A stretch of 64,000 bases of DNA from Firmicutes bacterium UBA5493 (GTDB taxonomy: Bacteria > Bacillota > Limnochordia > Darwinibacteriales > Darwinibacteriaceae), in assembly GCA_002424045.1 (NCBI GenBank), contig DIPH01000015.1, positions 37,432 through 101,431 on the forward strand, in the 5' to 3' direction. Made by a program: the position numbers and the translations under genes. This document shows positions 52,093-60,071 of the stretch, piece by piece; position 1 is the first letter of the stretch, and each line of letters starts with the position of its first letter. Below the pieces are notes generated by a model. It worked only from the letters and a program-made list of their open reading frames with translations, was not told the origin of the DNA and did no database searches.

Positions 52093-52737
52093 TTAGCGCA
52101 AGGAATCAATGTCAACTTCCAATACTCGTTTGGCATAGGCTAAATCTCTGTTTTTGCATGCTTCAACGAACTCAAAATGGCGCGCACCTGAGGAGCGCTC
52201 CTTCATGAGAGGATTGTCGCGGTCATAGCCACTAAAGTGTTGGGTCGTAGCCCGAGTCAACTTACGTAATATCTGTTCCAAAAGCCCATAGAGAACCTGA
52301 TTTTGGGCGTAAGAAGCCAGCTGCAGGTGGAAAGTCATGTTGCGTTTCCAGTTGTCCATGGGTGCCCCATGAATTTCAGCATCTTTGCGATTGGCATGGT
52401 TCAATCTTTCCAACTCGGCGATGACTTCATCGGTCAGCATGTGGAAGCTTCTTTCCAACATATAGATTTCTAAGGCCTGGCGTGCTTCGGCTAATTCCCT
52501 TATTTGCTTGGGAGTGATCTGCACTACCATATAGCCCAGCCGCGGTATAGAACGCAAAATATCCTCATTACAAAGTTCAATGAGCGCTTCCCGAACCGGC
52601 GATTTGCTTACCCCGAACTCGTGAACTAACCTGCTCTCCGTAATAATATCCTCCGAGCTGTATTTTCCGTTAATCACGTCGCTATACACTTGATCATAGA
52701 CTTTTCTTGTTAATGGTTTTGAGTTTTGTAGTGCCAT
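52093..52737 (-). CDS. GntR family transcriptional regulator (FCD domain)
   Basis: 214 residues. The N-terminal GntR winged HTH is ITESRLVHEFGVSKSPVREA followed by LIELCNEDILRSIPRLGYMV. The C-terminal FCD ligand domain shows EARQALEIYMLERSFHM, HLQLASYAQN with a metal-type His and a final HFEFVEACKNRDLAYAKRVL. FCD regulators such as UxuR and ExuR often respond to hexuronates or related acids. It lies between the UroD-like gene and the binding-protein gene and probably controls this operon, possibly through the operator-like repeats at 53771-53793. Confidence 0.9.
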   Translation of the reverse strand: MALQNSKPLTRKVYDQVYSDVINGKYSSEDIITESRLVHEFGVSKSPVREALIELCNEDILRSIPRLGYMVVQITPKQIRELAEARQALEIYMLERSFHMLTDEVIAELERLNHANRKDAEIHGAPMDNWKRNMTFHLQLASYAQNQVLYGLLEQILRKLTRATTQHFSGYDRDNPLMKERSSGARHFEFVEACKNRDLAYAKRVLEVDIDSLR

Positions 52738-52780
52738 TCCCCCACTCCCCTTCGCCTTGCATTATTGTCACAGACTCGTC

Positions 52781-53740
52781 TTAGAGATCACCCGCAGCAT
52801 CCATCACTGCCCGGAGATGCGAGACTTCAATGTTTTCCGGCAGAGTGCAATCGGCACCGATAATGAACCTCTCCCGGCCGACCTCAGCAACGATCTCAGC
52901 TGCCGTGCGGGCAATTTCCTCTGTGGGGCCATCAACGAGCACACCACTACGGTCGTCAAAGCCGCCCAAGAGCGTTTTTCCAGGAAACAATCTTCTTCCA
53001 TCGGCTAATGTATAGTCACTTTCGTGGATCGCCCAGTTGATCACGTCAGCGTTGATCGGAGAGTACATGGGTATGTTAGTACCGCCTTTACAGATATGCA
53101 GGATACTGATTGCACCTTGCTCATTGATATGATCAACCACTGCAGCATCTAAAGGCCTGACATACTTCTCAAACAAGCTTTGTTCGAAACGATGCGCTTC
53201 GCCACCTAGAGCGGCATAAAAAATCCCGTCAGCACCAGCTTCGACCAACTTGGTGCTGAGCTCACACAGCGTTTTTACCACGCTTTTTAACGCCGTGGCC
53301 ACTGTCTCAGGGTCCTCCCTAAGATGCCTGCTCACTAAGTTATCTGGGTTTGCAAAATAGCCTGGTTCTTCCGTTGCATGATAAGCTGAAACAAGAACTC
53401 CATGTACCGTAGCGAACAACGGTAGGTCCTGTGGCAACTCAGCACGAAGCATTCGAAACTCTGTGAGGTATTCTTCATATCCAGTGCGTTCCCATGGCAA
53501 CGCCTTTAGATCCTTCCAATCGGATATGTTAGAAATTGGTTTTTCCATGCGATAAAAATGCTCGTTCATGACTTTGAGTATATCTGGTTTAACCTTCTGG
53601 TAATAATCCAAATGGGCCTCTACTGCGGCACGGCCCGTCCAGTTATCGGAACTAAAATGATGCCAAAAGCCACACAGAACTCCGTCTATGCTTTCTCCAC
53701 GAAGTGTCGCGTGCAGGCGTTCCCGTCGATCCACAATCAT
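52781..53740 (-). CDS. uroporphyrinogen decarboxylase (URO-D) superfamily protein
   Basis: 319 residues. The N-terminus (DRRERLHATLRGESIDGVLC) and the barrel motifs GADGIFYAALGGEAHRFEQS, ISILHICKGGTNIPMY and GGFDDRSGVLVDGPTEEIAR match the URO-D/MtaA-like methyltransferase group. The C-terminal GRERFIIGADCTLPEN is typical. Many such proteins in sugar operons are neither haem enzymes nor known methyltransferases; their role is unclear. It is the first gene behind a good sigma-A promoter, with AAAGGAG before the ATG. Confidence 0.85.
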   Translation of the reverse strand: MIVDRRERLHATLRGESIDGVLCGFWHHFSSDNWTGRAAVEAHLDYYQKVKPDILKVMNEHFYRMEKPISNISDWKDLKALPWERTGYEEYLTEFRMLRAELPQDLPLFATVHGVLVSAYHATEEPGYFANPDNLVSRHLREDPETVATALKSVVKTLCELSTKLVEAGADGIFYAALGGEAHRFEQSLFEKYVRPLDAAVVDHINEQGAISILHICKGGTNIPMYSPINADVINWAIHESDYTLADGRRLFPGKTLLGGFDDRSGVLVDGPTEEIARTAAEIVAEVGRERFIIGADCTLPENIEVSHLRAVMDAAGDL

Positions 53741-53770
53741 TCTCCTTTTATAGCAAACGTTGCGTTTATT

Positions 53771-53816
53771 TAATATTATCAGTAGTAATATTACCCTAGT
53801 ATTTAATAGAAGTCAA
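53771..53816 (-). promoter_or_regulatory. sigma-A promoter with overlapping operator-like repeat
   Basis: On the minus strand TTGACT (53811-53816) and TAATAT (53788-53793) are 17 bases apart, a close consensus match. The -10 region lies within TAATATTA (53786-53793), and a second TAATATTA lies at 53771-53778, 7 bases away on the transcript side. Two identical palindromic boxes across the start region suggest repressor control of the URO-D/transporter operon. Confidence 0.7.
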
Positions 53817-53863
53817 CCCCATAAATGTACTTGTTATTGGACGAATTTTGGCATTTTAAACCG

Positions 53864-53875
53864 TTTTCGCGAAAA
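53864..53875. promoter_or_regulatory. 12-base palindrome TTTTCGCGAAAA, candidate operator
   Basis: A perfect palindrome about 50 bases upstream of the -35 element of the URO-D operon. Its TTTCG/CGAAA arms recall sites of ROK (NagC/Mlc type) regulators, and a ROK gene closes this operon. Function is inferred from position only. Confidence 0.4.
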
Positions 53876-53958
53876 TAAAGCTCGGAAGATATTATCACTA
53901 ATCATATCAGCCTGGGTCCGATCACCCTAAACATTGCCTTACCTTCACCCGATCGTAA

Positions 53959-55065
53959 CTAGAGGTAGTGTGACGGAGGACGGCAACAAAGGAGTCTAAG
54001 AGGAGTCTGCTCCGCTTCTGTGGAGAGAGTGAACTCGCCTAAGATAGCTGGCCAAAACATGACATCCCCCTGATTGATGGTCCATCTTCGACCGCCTACC
54101 TCCATACTGCCTCGACCCTGTACGGCAATGGCAATGGTATAGGTTTCCATCTCTAGTTCTGTGCGCCCCCGCACCACAAATTCTGTTAGCCCAAAGTAGG
54201 GTTGATCAGGGTCTCCCATCATGGTCTCGTAAACGCTAACCTGGGCCCCTTCGGACACTATCGGCACGAGTCTTCTTTTCGCCAAATTTCCCTCAGGAGA
54301 ATCTCCCTGGTACTGGAATAAGTCTAGGGCTCGTTCCCAGCCTAACCCTAAGTGGTTGGAGGAATGCTCGAGGGGGGCATCTTGACCATTCGCTTCAGCG
54401 TAGATTGTGAGATCCGAGGGCTCTTGGATCTCTAACATGAGTACGCCGGAACCAATAGCATGGGGGACACCCGCGTCCACCATGAAAATGTCCCCTGGTC
54501 TGACGTCAACTCGGTGCATCATGGCAATGAGAGACTCTGTATCCCGATTCAGGAGTGCCTCTTTAAAGTCCAGAGCACGAACCCCCTCACGAAAACCCAA
54601 GAGAATATAAGGCGGAACACCATTGATGCTTCTGGTTTCAAGAATGTACCAGGCTTCAGCTTTGCCATGACGGCTACCGAATAAGGACAGGGCTTGTTGG
54701 CGCGATGGATGCACCTGAACCCTCAGTCGTTCACAGGAGTCCAGTAATTTGGCCAAAAGGAAGGGATGCGCACCGAACACTTCCACATGTTTTTCCCCGA
54801 GCATCTCCCGTGGATATTGCTTGATTACATCATCTAACATGAGCTCACGATCACCAACGGACACAAGGCTCAAACCTTCGTTGGGATGCGTTTTCAGACG
54901 AGAAGCTGTTGTCGATCCGAGCCAATCCTCTGGTGCACAGCTATCTCGGGGATTAGGGTACCTTCGAAAGGCCTCCAAGAGTAGTCCTCCACGATAGGTA
55001 CGAAGAACCCGGTTGGGCTTTAACACGAATGCTTGTTTCAATTGGTCTTGGGTCAAATGGAGCAA
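53959..55065 (-). CDS. manA: mannose-6-phosphate isomerase, class I
   Basis: 368 residues, TTG start with AGAAAGGAG upstream. ManA interconverts mannose 6-phosphate and fructose 6-phosphate using zinc in a cupin fold. Motifs: RVQVHPSRQQALSLFGSRHG and KAEAWYILETR near residue 110 (Gln, His and Glu ligands), and GDIFMVDAGVPHAIGSGVLM with a further metal ligand. The C-terminal cupin (TINQGDVMFWPAILGEFTL) completes it. It is a single-gene unit transcribed leftward, just after the structured RNA terminator. Confidence 0.92.
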   Translation of the reverse strand: MLHLTQDQLKQAFVLKPNRVLRTYRGGLLLEAFRRYPNPRDSCAPEDWLGSTTASRLKTHPNEGLSLVSVGDRELMLDDVIKQYPREMLGEKHVEVFGAHPFLLAKLLDSCERLRVQVHPSRQQALSLFGSRHGKAEAWYILETRSINGVPPYILLGFREGVRALDFKEALLNRDTESLIAMMHRVDVRPGDIFMVDAGVPHAIGSGVLMLEIQEPSDLTIYAEANGQDAPLEHSSNHLGLGWERALDLFQYQGDSPEGNLAKRRLVPIVSEGAQVSVYETMMGDPDQPYFGLTEFVVRGRTELEMETYTIAIAVQGRGSMEVGGRRWTINQGDVMFWPAILGEFTLSTEAEQTPLRLLCCRPPSHYL

Positions 55066-55108
55066 GATACCTTCTCCTTTCTTTCTGAAATTTCGATTTT
55101 ACTATATC

Positions 55109-55131
55109 ATAAGATCGGCTTCTTCTTATCA
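55109..55131 (-). promoter_or_regulatory. candidate manA promoter
   Basis: On the minus strand TTGATA (55126-55131) is followed by TGATAT at 17 bases or TATGAT at 15 bases. It lies between the structured RNA terminator and the manA start and would give a short leader. Confidence 0.4.
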
Positions 55132-55140
55132 AATGAATAG

Positions 55141-55172
55141 AAAAAACAAAGGAGCTCGTTCCCCCAAGCTCC
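55141..55172 (-). terminator. intrinsic terminator of the structured RNA
   Basis: On the minus strand GGAGCTTGGGGGAACGAGCTCC forms a six-base stem (GGAGCT/AGCTCC, extended by a G-C pair), followed by TTTG and six T. Confidence 0.85.
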
Positions 55173-55401
55173 TCTGCTCCTTTTCTTTCCTGCCTAGAAC
55201 CCTATGCCACGTTTAGGGTCTATCCTCAGTATTTTGACGTGGCCAAGTTCGGCAATGTTTACCTTTCTCCACTGGCGCTAAAAACGCTTCCCTCCAACTG
55301 GGGACCCCCCATCCACTACCCAGCTGGGCATCGAGCAACTCTCTCCCTCCCCTACTTCGATTTTTTAGTTTGATTGCACGAGCAACCCTGGAGGTCTATT
55401 T
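55141..55401 (-). ncRNA. unidentified structured RNA, about 260 nt
   Basis: A consensus promoter and a strong terminator bracket about 260 bases without a convincing ORF. Within the transcript CCAGCTGGG and CCCAGTTGG can pair (9 bases with one G-U). Near the 3' end, GACCCT and AGGGTTC form a hairpin whose loop contains CGTGGC. ACGTGGC in the loop is complementary to GCCACGT located upstream (55237-55243 against 55206-55212), giving a seven-base pseudoknot. TTGC-tcgt-GCAA is a small 5' hairpin. It lies ahead of manA but ends in its own terminator, so it may be a free RNA or a leader-type regulator. It lacks the signatures of 6S, SRP, RNase P, tmRNA, T-box and glmS RNAs that I looked for. Confidence 0.6.
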
Positions 55402-55407
55402 GAGTGA

Positions 55408-55436
55408 ATTGTACACCATCCTTTCTGATTTGTCAA
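55408..55436 (-). promoter_or_regulatory. consensus sigma-A promoter of the structured RNA
   Basis: On the minus strand TTGACA (55431-55436), exact consensus, is 17 bases from TACAAT (55408-55413), five of six matches. The predicted transcript starts near 55401. This is the best promoter match in the window, as is usual for abundant stable RNAs. Confidence 0.85.
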
Positions 55437-55661
55437 TTAATTATGAATCCAGTTCGAGAATTTTCCGCTATCTGAAGCCCATGACTCTGACGCGCTTCAT
55501 ACGACTGGCGAAAAAGAAATGCAACAAGCGTTGGAGCTGCACATAATTTTGAATTGGCCCCACCTGTATCCAAAAAACCTCTTCAAACCTTCCTGGGCTA
55601 GAAGGGAAAAGACCTTGTCTCCCGAAAATACTTATGGACATAGGAATGTGGAGTTGTTAAG

Positions 55662-56621
55662 ATGATCCTCACTGTGACTGTAAATCCCGCATTAGACAAG
55701 AACTATAGTATCCCCGGATTCGCCCTGACGGGCATTCACCGGGTGGAAAGCATGTCTATAGTGCCTGCTGGTAAGGGCCTAAATGTCTCAAGGGTGCTAA
55801 AAACACTGGGAGTACCAACTGTGGCCACTGGTATCTTGGGAGGGTTTACCGGAAAGCAGATCGAAACCGCTCTAAAGCAGTTGGGTGTGGAAAACGATTT
55901 TGTGCAGATTCGAGCCGAATCTCGCTCCAATTCCCTAGTCATAGATCGCCACCACTCCATTCACACCGAAATCAAAGAACCAGGTCCGGCCATCCCTAAA
56001 GACGCCTGGAAACGCCTAGAGAAGAAAATCATGCAGATCGCTCCTACCTGTAGCTGGGTGGTTTTTGCCGGCAGTCCGCCCCCGGGTGCCCCTTCCACCC
56101 TCTATTATGAGTTGATCCAAAAAACGCAGACCGCAGGAGTGAAGGTGGCCCTCGATACGAGAGGCCCGTGGTTGAAGGAAGGAATCAAGGCGTGTCCCGA
56201 TCTGATTAAGCCCAATTGGGAAGAGTTCCAAGAATTAGTGGGTCCCTGCTATTCAACAGTGCAAGCCTTGGAAAAAGCAGGACGAATCGTGGAAGAAGAG
56301 GGAGTGGGGATTGTCGTAGTCTCTATGGGCGCCAAAGGCGCATTGGCAGTTGATAGACAGCATTCCTATCTTGTACAGCAGCTCCCCCCCATCAAAGTGG
56401 CAAGTCCAATAGGTAGCGGCGATACATTGGTCGCAGGTCTTTTAGCTAAGTTGCAGGATGGGTGGGATTTCGCGCCAGCCTTCCGCTTTAGTCTAGCGGC
56501 GGCTTCTTCAAACGCAAGTCACTTTGGTGCAGGCGTAATTGACCTTGACCAAACTGCCGCGTTAGAGCACGAGATCGCGGTAGAACAAATCCAACATAGG
56601 AGGAACTCTCATGTTCGTTGA
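55662..56621 (+). CDS. fruK: 1-phosphofructokinase family (PfkB) kinase
   Basis: 319 residues. The N-terminus MILTVTVNPALDKNYSIPGF and the following PAGKGLNVSRVLKTLGV are typical of FruK/LacC. The segment VFAGSPPPGA and the catalytic GSGDTLVAGLLAKLQDG (with Ser in place of Ala in the GAGD anion hole) are present. It phosphorylates fructose 1-phosphate or tagatose 6-phosphate to the bisphosphate. GTGGAG precedes the ATG. There is no fructose PTS nearby, so the exact sugar is uncertain. It overlaps the nitroreductase gene by 11 bases; the 225 bases upstream carry no recognisable element. Confidence 0.85.
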   Translation: MILTVTVNPALDKNYSIPGFALTGIHRVESMSIVPAGKGLNVSRVLKTLGVPTVATGILGGFTGKQIETALKQLGVENDFVQIRAESRSNSLVIDRHHSIHTEIKEPGPAIPKDAWKRLEKKIMQIAPTCSWVVFAGSPPPGAPSTLYYELIQKTQTAGVKVALDTRGPWLKEGIKACPDLIKPNWEEFQELVGPCYSTVQALEKAGRIVEEEGVGIVVVSMGAKGALAVDRQHSYLVQQLPPIKVASPIGSGDTLVAGLLAKLQDGWDFAPAFRFSLAAASSNASHFGAGVIDLDQTAALEHEIAVEQIQHRRNSHVR

Positions 56622-57186
56622 ATTGATGGAGAAAACTCGGAGTTTTAGGCGGTTCCAACAAGATCCAGCCCCGAGCATGGATGATCTAAAGAGTCTTATT
56701 GATATTGCCAGGCTGACTCCATCTGCCGGTAACAGACAACCTTTGAAGTTTATCTTGGTTCAAGATAAGCAAGCACTTCCTGAGGTGTTCTCAACGTTGA
56801 GATGGGCCGGTTACTTACAGGATTGGACAGGTCCTGCCCTCAGTGAGCAACCCACCGCCTATATCGTTATCCTCAGCGATCCAGAAAAGTCGAAGAATCC
56901 CGGTATTGACATTGGCCTAGCAGCCCAGAGTATTGTCTTAGGCGCACAGGAACTGGGGTTTGGTGCTTGTCTCCTGGCAGCTATTGATAGGTCCCGTCTC
57001 CGGGAAGTGCTGGACATTCCCAAACACCTAGAGATTGAACTGGTTGTAGCTCTAGGCACACCAGGTGAAGAGGTTATGTTGACTACGGTTGGTAGCGACG
57101 GGGATATCCGCTATTGGAGAGATGACAAAGGCGTTCATTACGTTCCGAAGCGTTCCCGGGACGACCTGATCGAAAAGACCCTTTAG
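56611..57186 (+). CDS. nitroreductase family protein
   Basis: 191 residues, FMN-dependent NAD(P)H oxidoreductase family. The FMN-binding N-terminus is TRSFRRFQQDPAPSMDDLKS and LTPSAGNRQPLKFILVQD; the middle has DIGLAAQSIVLGAQELGFGA and CLLAAIDRSRLREVL. AGGAGG lies before the ATG inside the end of fruK. Members reduce nitro groups, quinones or flavins; the natural substrate here is unknown. Confidence 0.9.
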   Translation: MFVELMEKTRSFRRFQQDPAPSMDDLKSLIDIARLTPSAGNRQPLKFILVQDKQALPEVFSTLRWAGYLQDWTGPALSEQPTAYIVILSDPEKSKNPGIDIGLAAQSIVLGAQELGFGACLLAAIDRSRLREVLDIPKHLEIELVVALGTPGEEVMLTTVGSDGDIRYWRDDKGVHYVPKRSRDDLIEKTL

Positions 57187-57201
57187 TCCATGCTAAAGGG
57201 T
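57178..57201. terminator. convergent stem-loop between nitroreductase and OsmC genes
   Basis: ACCCTTTAG (57178-57186) and CTAAAGGGT (57193-57201) are perfect arms and contain both stop codons. On the minus strand the stem is followed by C and four T; on the plus strand no T-run follows. Confidence 0.65.
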
Positions 57202-57624
57202 CAATTGTACCGGAGTTGTGTTTGCTAGATTGTCACTCACCGGGCAGCGGCTCTCCACCGTTTTCAGCCAGGCGTCTAGTTGCTCCTTACTTGCATTAGA
57301 ATCGGGTATGACCTTCACGCGAATTTCTTGAAAGCCTGCCCGGTTCGTGGTAGATTCTCCGAGGAACTTGGCTGGATCCAATTCTCCTGCAAGCTCAAAG
57401 GTGATACCTTTAAGCTCAAAGGCCATTTCCTTCGCTACCACATGCCCCACAACGTTCAAGCACCCGGCTAGGGCCCCCAAGACATACTCTACTGGAGTTG
57501 GTCCGGTGTCTGTACCACCCAGATTTCGTGGTTCGTCAATGATCATTTCGAAATTGCGCGCCCTTACCACGGTCTTGGTGGGGTTTTTACTATGGGCCCC
57601 CACCGTAAACGTCGCCATAGCCAT
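57193..57624 (-). CDS. OsmC family protein
   Basis: 143 residues from the ATG at 57624, chosen for the GGGAG seven bases upstream; an open frame to 57756 overlaps the next gene. OsmC/Ohr proteins are peroxiredoxin-like thiol peroxidases. GPTPVEYVLGALAGCLNVVG carries the first redox Cys, and SRCPVSDNLANTTPVQL carries the second at the C-terminus. It probably detoxifies organic peroxides. The neighbouring nitroreductase gene is convergent. Confidence 0.9.
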   Translation of the reverse strand: MAMATFTVGAHSKNPTKTVVRARNFEMIIDEPRNLGGTDTGPTPVEYVLGALAGCLNVVGHVVAKEMAFELKGITFELAGELDPAKFLGESTTNRAGFQEIRVKVIPDSNASKEQLDAWLKTVESRCPVSDNLANTTPVQLTL

Positions 57625-57674
57625 GACAACTCTCCCTTCCTCACTCGATCCTAGACTGCCCCAAACCCGCGGAT

Positions 57675-58718
57675 TTATTCGCCAGTGTCTAGGATTACAT
57701 CGCTTTTGCGGGGAATGTCTAGAACGGAAAAGTAGAGTTCTTCTAGGGGAATCCATTCGTTGACGAAGCGTTCCAACATAGCCGGGCCACTGCGCTTCAG
57801 TAATCGTTCTTTCTGCACCTCTGGGCTCACAGTCAAAAAGACCTTCAGATCATAGCTCTCCACGAAAGTAGGGTGATGGCTGTAGCAGCCTTCCACAACC
57901 GTTAGGCGATGTGATTTGATGGTAGGTGATATGATAAAGTTATTCTGCTGGCAATTGTAAACCCGGTAGTGAAAAGGGTTGCCACCCTTGAGCTTAGGTA
58001 TGACCTCAAGTTGAAAACGTTCATAATCTATATTACCCCCAGGTTCCCCAAGGCGACTGACCGTACGCTGCTCAGGTCTGAGAAAAAAGTCGTCCATGGC
58101 GATAACTGGGCAGCCATAGACATCCTGAAGGAGCTGGCCAAGGGAGCTCTTTCCTGAACTGCTCCGCCCGTCAATGGCAACTACACTTGTAGACCCTTGG
58201 TTTGCCACGAGCTGCTCAATGCGCTCAAAAATTGGGAAATAGAGTGCAAAAACACGTCTTACCACCCGATAACTAGGGGAGTAATGCTCCCTATAGCGCG
58301 GGCTGTGGCTCATGGGTGGATACCCCGCCTCTTTATACTCTTCCAGAAACGAATCTACATCTGCCGGGGGATAAAACTCCCTTAAAATGGACAACTTCGC
58401 CTCAAATTCTTCCCTATTCCCCCGCTCCTGGGCCGCAGTCAAGACGAAAAACCGGTTCACGGTCTGAAGAGAAAGGGCATGGCCTAAGGCTTTGAGATTT
58501 AGGCGAACAAGTCCGTTACCAATGTCCTCAAAAAGCTCACCCGGGGTGTAGGTAAGCCCCTTTACTTCTTCCGTAAGGCGCGCTAAACTGACTTCCTCAT
58601 CGTTGATGAAATGACCACTGCCAAATTCATTTTGATAGATGAGCTTGGCTAAATCTCGGGGGGTGAGTTGGGGGTAACGTTCTAGGTGCTCACATAAAAG
58701 CCTCTTCAGCTCTTTCAC
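57675..58718 (-). CDS. P-loop kinase (uridine kinase-like) with N-terminal helical domain
   Basis: 347 residues. The first 160 residues form a mostly helical domain (RYPQLTPRDLAKLIYQNEFG, and LNLKALGHALSLQTVNRFFV) that I do not recognise from a named family. The C-terminal half is a nucleoside-kinase-type P-loop domain: Walker A IDGRSSSGKSSLGQLLQ, then IAMDDFFLRPEQRT, GGNIDYERF, VVEGCYSHH and RLLKRSGPAMLERFVNEWIP. The start is GTG after GAGGTGGG. The substrate is unknown; uridine, phosphoribulose or pantothenate-like acceptors are typical for the fold. Confidence 0.8.
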   Translation of the reverse strand: MKELKRLLCEHLERYPQLTPRDLAKLIYQNEFGSGHFINDEEVSLARLTEEVKGLTYTPGELFEDIGNGLVRLNLKALGHALSLQTVNRFFVLTAAQERGNREEFEAKLSILREFYPPADVDSFLEEYKEAGYPPMSHSPRYREHYSPSYRVVRRVFALYFPIFERIEQLVANQGSTSVVAIDGRSSSGKSSLGQLLQDVYGCPVIAMDDFFLRPEQRTVSRLGEPGGNIDYERFQLEVIPKLKGGNPFHYRVYNCQQNNFIISPTIKSHRLTVVEGCYSHHPTFVESYDLKVFLTVSPEVQKERLLKRSGPAMLERFVNEWIPLEELYFSVLDIPRKSDVILDTGE

Positions 58719-58738
58719 AGATGGCCCACCTCTCTTCT

Positions 58739-59320
58739 TTAAGCAATCACCAGTTTGATGATCTGATTTAGATTCTTGTGCACAGCTTCAACGACACTGG
58801 GGCAGAATTGGGTTCCACTTTTTTCAGCCAGAAAATCCAGGCTTGTATCTAGACTCAAAGCCCGACGGTATGGACGATCTTGAGTCATGGCATCCACCAC
58901 ATCAGCCACGCTGGCAATCTGCGTCAAAAAGCTAGGCCTTACACCCTTACTACTCTCAGGATAGCCGCCTTGTCCATCAAACCACAGATGGTGGTGGAGG
59001 ATAATCTCCCGCACTCGCTCATCAAGGACGCTCTTTTTCACATACTCCCAACCACTGACGGGGTGCTGCTGAATGGCTTTCCAATCCTCCACAGAGAGGG
59101 GCTCTTCCTTCAGTAGTATAGCCCTGGGAATATGTTTTTTTCCCACATCATGAAGTAGAGAACCCAGCGAAAGCGTGTTGAGTTCAGCCGAACTCAAGCC
59201 CAAGTTCTCACCAAGGACCAGGGAAAGCCTCTGCACACGTTGGCTATGCCGCAGAGTGGCGGGGTCTAGTCCAACCAAAGCGCTTGCTCGAGCCCAGGTT
59301 GTCCGCAATTTATTGTTCAT
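58739..59320 (-). CDS. HD-GYP/HDIG domain phosphohydrolase
   Basis: 193 residues from the ATG at 59320; a TTG at 59350 is an alternative start. The domain has RHSQRVQRLSLVLGENLGLS, the metal-binding LGSLLHDVGKKHIP, HHHLWFDGQGGYPE (the HHExxDGxGYP element, with Leu in place of the usual Glu) and DVVDAMTQDRPYRRALS. HD-GYP proteins hydrolyse cyclic di-GMP. The protein has no sensory domain, so it would act as a stand-alone enzyme; the changed HHE may alter activity. Confidence 0.85.
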   Translation of the reverse strand: MNNKLRTTWARASALVGLDPATLRHSQRVQRLSLVLGENLGLSSAELNTLSLGSLLHDVGKKHIPRAILLKEEPLSVEDWKAIQQHPVSGWEYVKKSVLDERVREIILHHHLWFDGQGGYPESSKGVRPSFLTQIASVADVVDAMTQDRPYRRALSLDTSLDFLAEKSGTQFCPSVVEAVHKNLNQIIKLVIA

Positions 59321-59357
59321 CCTAAACAACAATCCTTCCTTGGAACGCAACTACTTC

Positions 59358-59386
59358 ATTATCGACAATTTCTCTTGCTTAGTCCA
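59358..59386 (-). promoter_or_regulatory. candidate promoter of the HD-GYP gene
   Basis: On the minus strand TGGACT (59381-59386) and GATAAT (59358-59363) are 17 bases apart, about 40 bases upstream of the start codon. Confidence 0.45.
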
Positions 59387-59483
59387 GCCCTTTTTTGACT
59401 TTTCCTTGTTTCTTGGATTTTTCGGTTCTCTAGCGTCCCGCGACTCAGACTTGAGACGGACCAAGAAACAGACTAGAGGCGAA

Positions 59484-59512
59484 TTGCCCATTTCTCTCTA
59501 TCTTGTTATACT
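59484..59512 (+). promoter_or_regulatory. promoter of the LiaF-like gene
   Basis: TTGCCC (59484-59489) and TATACT (59507-59512) are 17 bases apart; the -10 element matches five of six consensus bases. The start codon lies 24 bases further on. Confidence 0.6.
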
Positions 59513-59535
59513 ATAGAAAAAGGGAGGTTATGATC

Positions 59536-59970
59536 ATGGAACCCAAACATCTCGGCGCCTTAGCGTTGATTCTCTTTGGCGGGTACTTCCTTGCCAACAA
59601 TCTCGGCATTCTCCCGAGCTCAAATGTTTTCTGGCCCGTAGTTCTTATCGTTCTCGGATTGGTAGCGCTCTATCAGAATAGCTCTAGACCTAAGAAAACG
59701 GTCACTGACGATGGCGAAGTTATCTTCGAAATAGACGGAAACTCGGCACCCATAAAGGCCCTCGTTGCCATACCCACAATTCTTGTCGTTGTAATTGTTA
59801 GTTTAGTGATCCTTGGGGTCTTGGGCCCATTTTTCATCCTGTCCTTGGCCTTTATCCCCATTGTATTGTTCTTGAAACTTGGTTGGGCTTTTTTTCGACT
59901 ACTTGTGCCAATTCTCTTTGGGGCGGCACCCCTCTTGTTACTCCTTGGACTCTTGATGCTGATTTTCTAG
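59536..59970 (+). CDS. small membrane protein with LiaI/LiaF-like transmembrane region
   Basis: 144 residues from the ATG at 59536, spaced nine bases from GGGAGG; the ATG at 59530 is too close to it. The N-terminal two-helix region (LGALALILFGGYFLANNLGI, then VFWPVVLIVLGLVALYQN) is the DUF5668/LiaF membrane motif. A short charged loop (VTDDGEVIFEIDG) is followed by two more hydrophobic hairpins to the C-terminus. Related proteins modulate envelope-stress two-component systems, but no such system is encoded here. Confidence 0.75.
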   Translation: MEPKHLGALALILFGGYFLANNLGILPSSNVFWPVVLIVLGLVALYQNSSRPKKTVTDDGEVIFEIDGNSAPIKALVAIPTILVVVIVSLVILGVLGPFFILSLAFIPIVLFLKLGWAFFRLLVPILFGAAPLLLLLGLLMLIF

Positions 59971-59997
59971 CTCCGACGCTCCATATTTCCCAAAAGG

Positions 59998-60021
59998 AAA
60001 ACCCCGCACAAGCGAGGTTTT
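59998..60021. terminator. bidirectional terminator between LiaF-like gene and ilvE
   Basis: AAAACCCCGC-acaa-GCGAGGTTTT pairs with one mismatch; the stem is flanked by T-rich sequence in both reading directions. It serves two convergent genes. Confidence 0.8.
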
Positions 60022-60071
60022 CTCTTTCTTAAAGGACCAATCATTATCTTGATAGATCGTTCGAGATGACT

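Noticed and set aside
55215..55275. Short 5S-rRNA-like strings (GCCGAAC and TACTGAGGATAGACCCT on the minus strand)
   Set aside because: The spacing between the two strings is about 14 bases shorter than in 5S rRNA, and the flanking helices are missing; it is part of the unidentified RNA and not a 5S gene.
55141..55401. T-box, glmS ribozyme (AGCGCC present), SRP RNA or 6S RNA
   Set aside because: No AGGGTGG antiterminator box, no complete glmS core, no GGAAGGAAGCAGCC tetraloop region of SRP RNA, and no matching closing stem of 6S RNA could be found.
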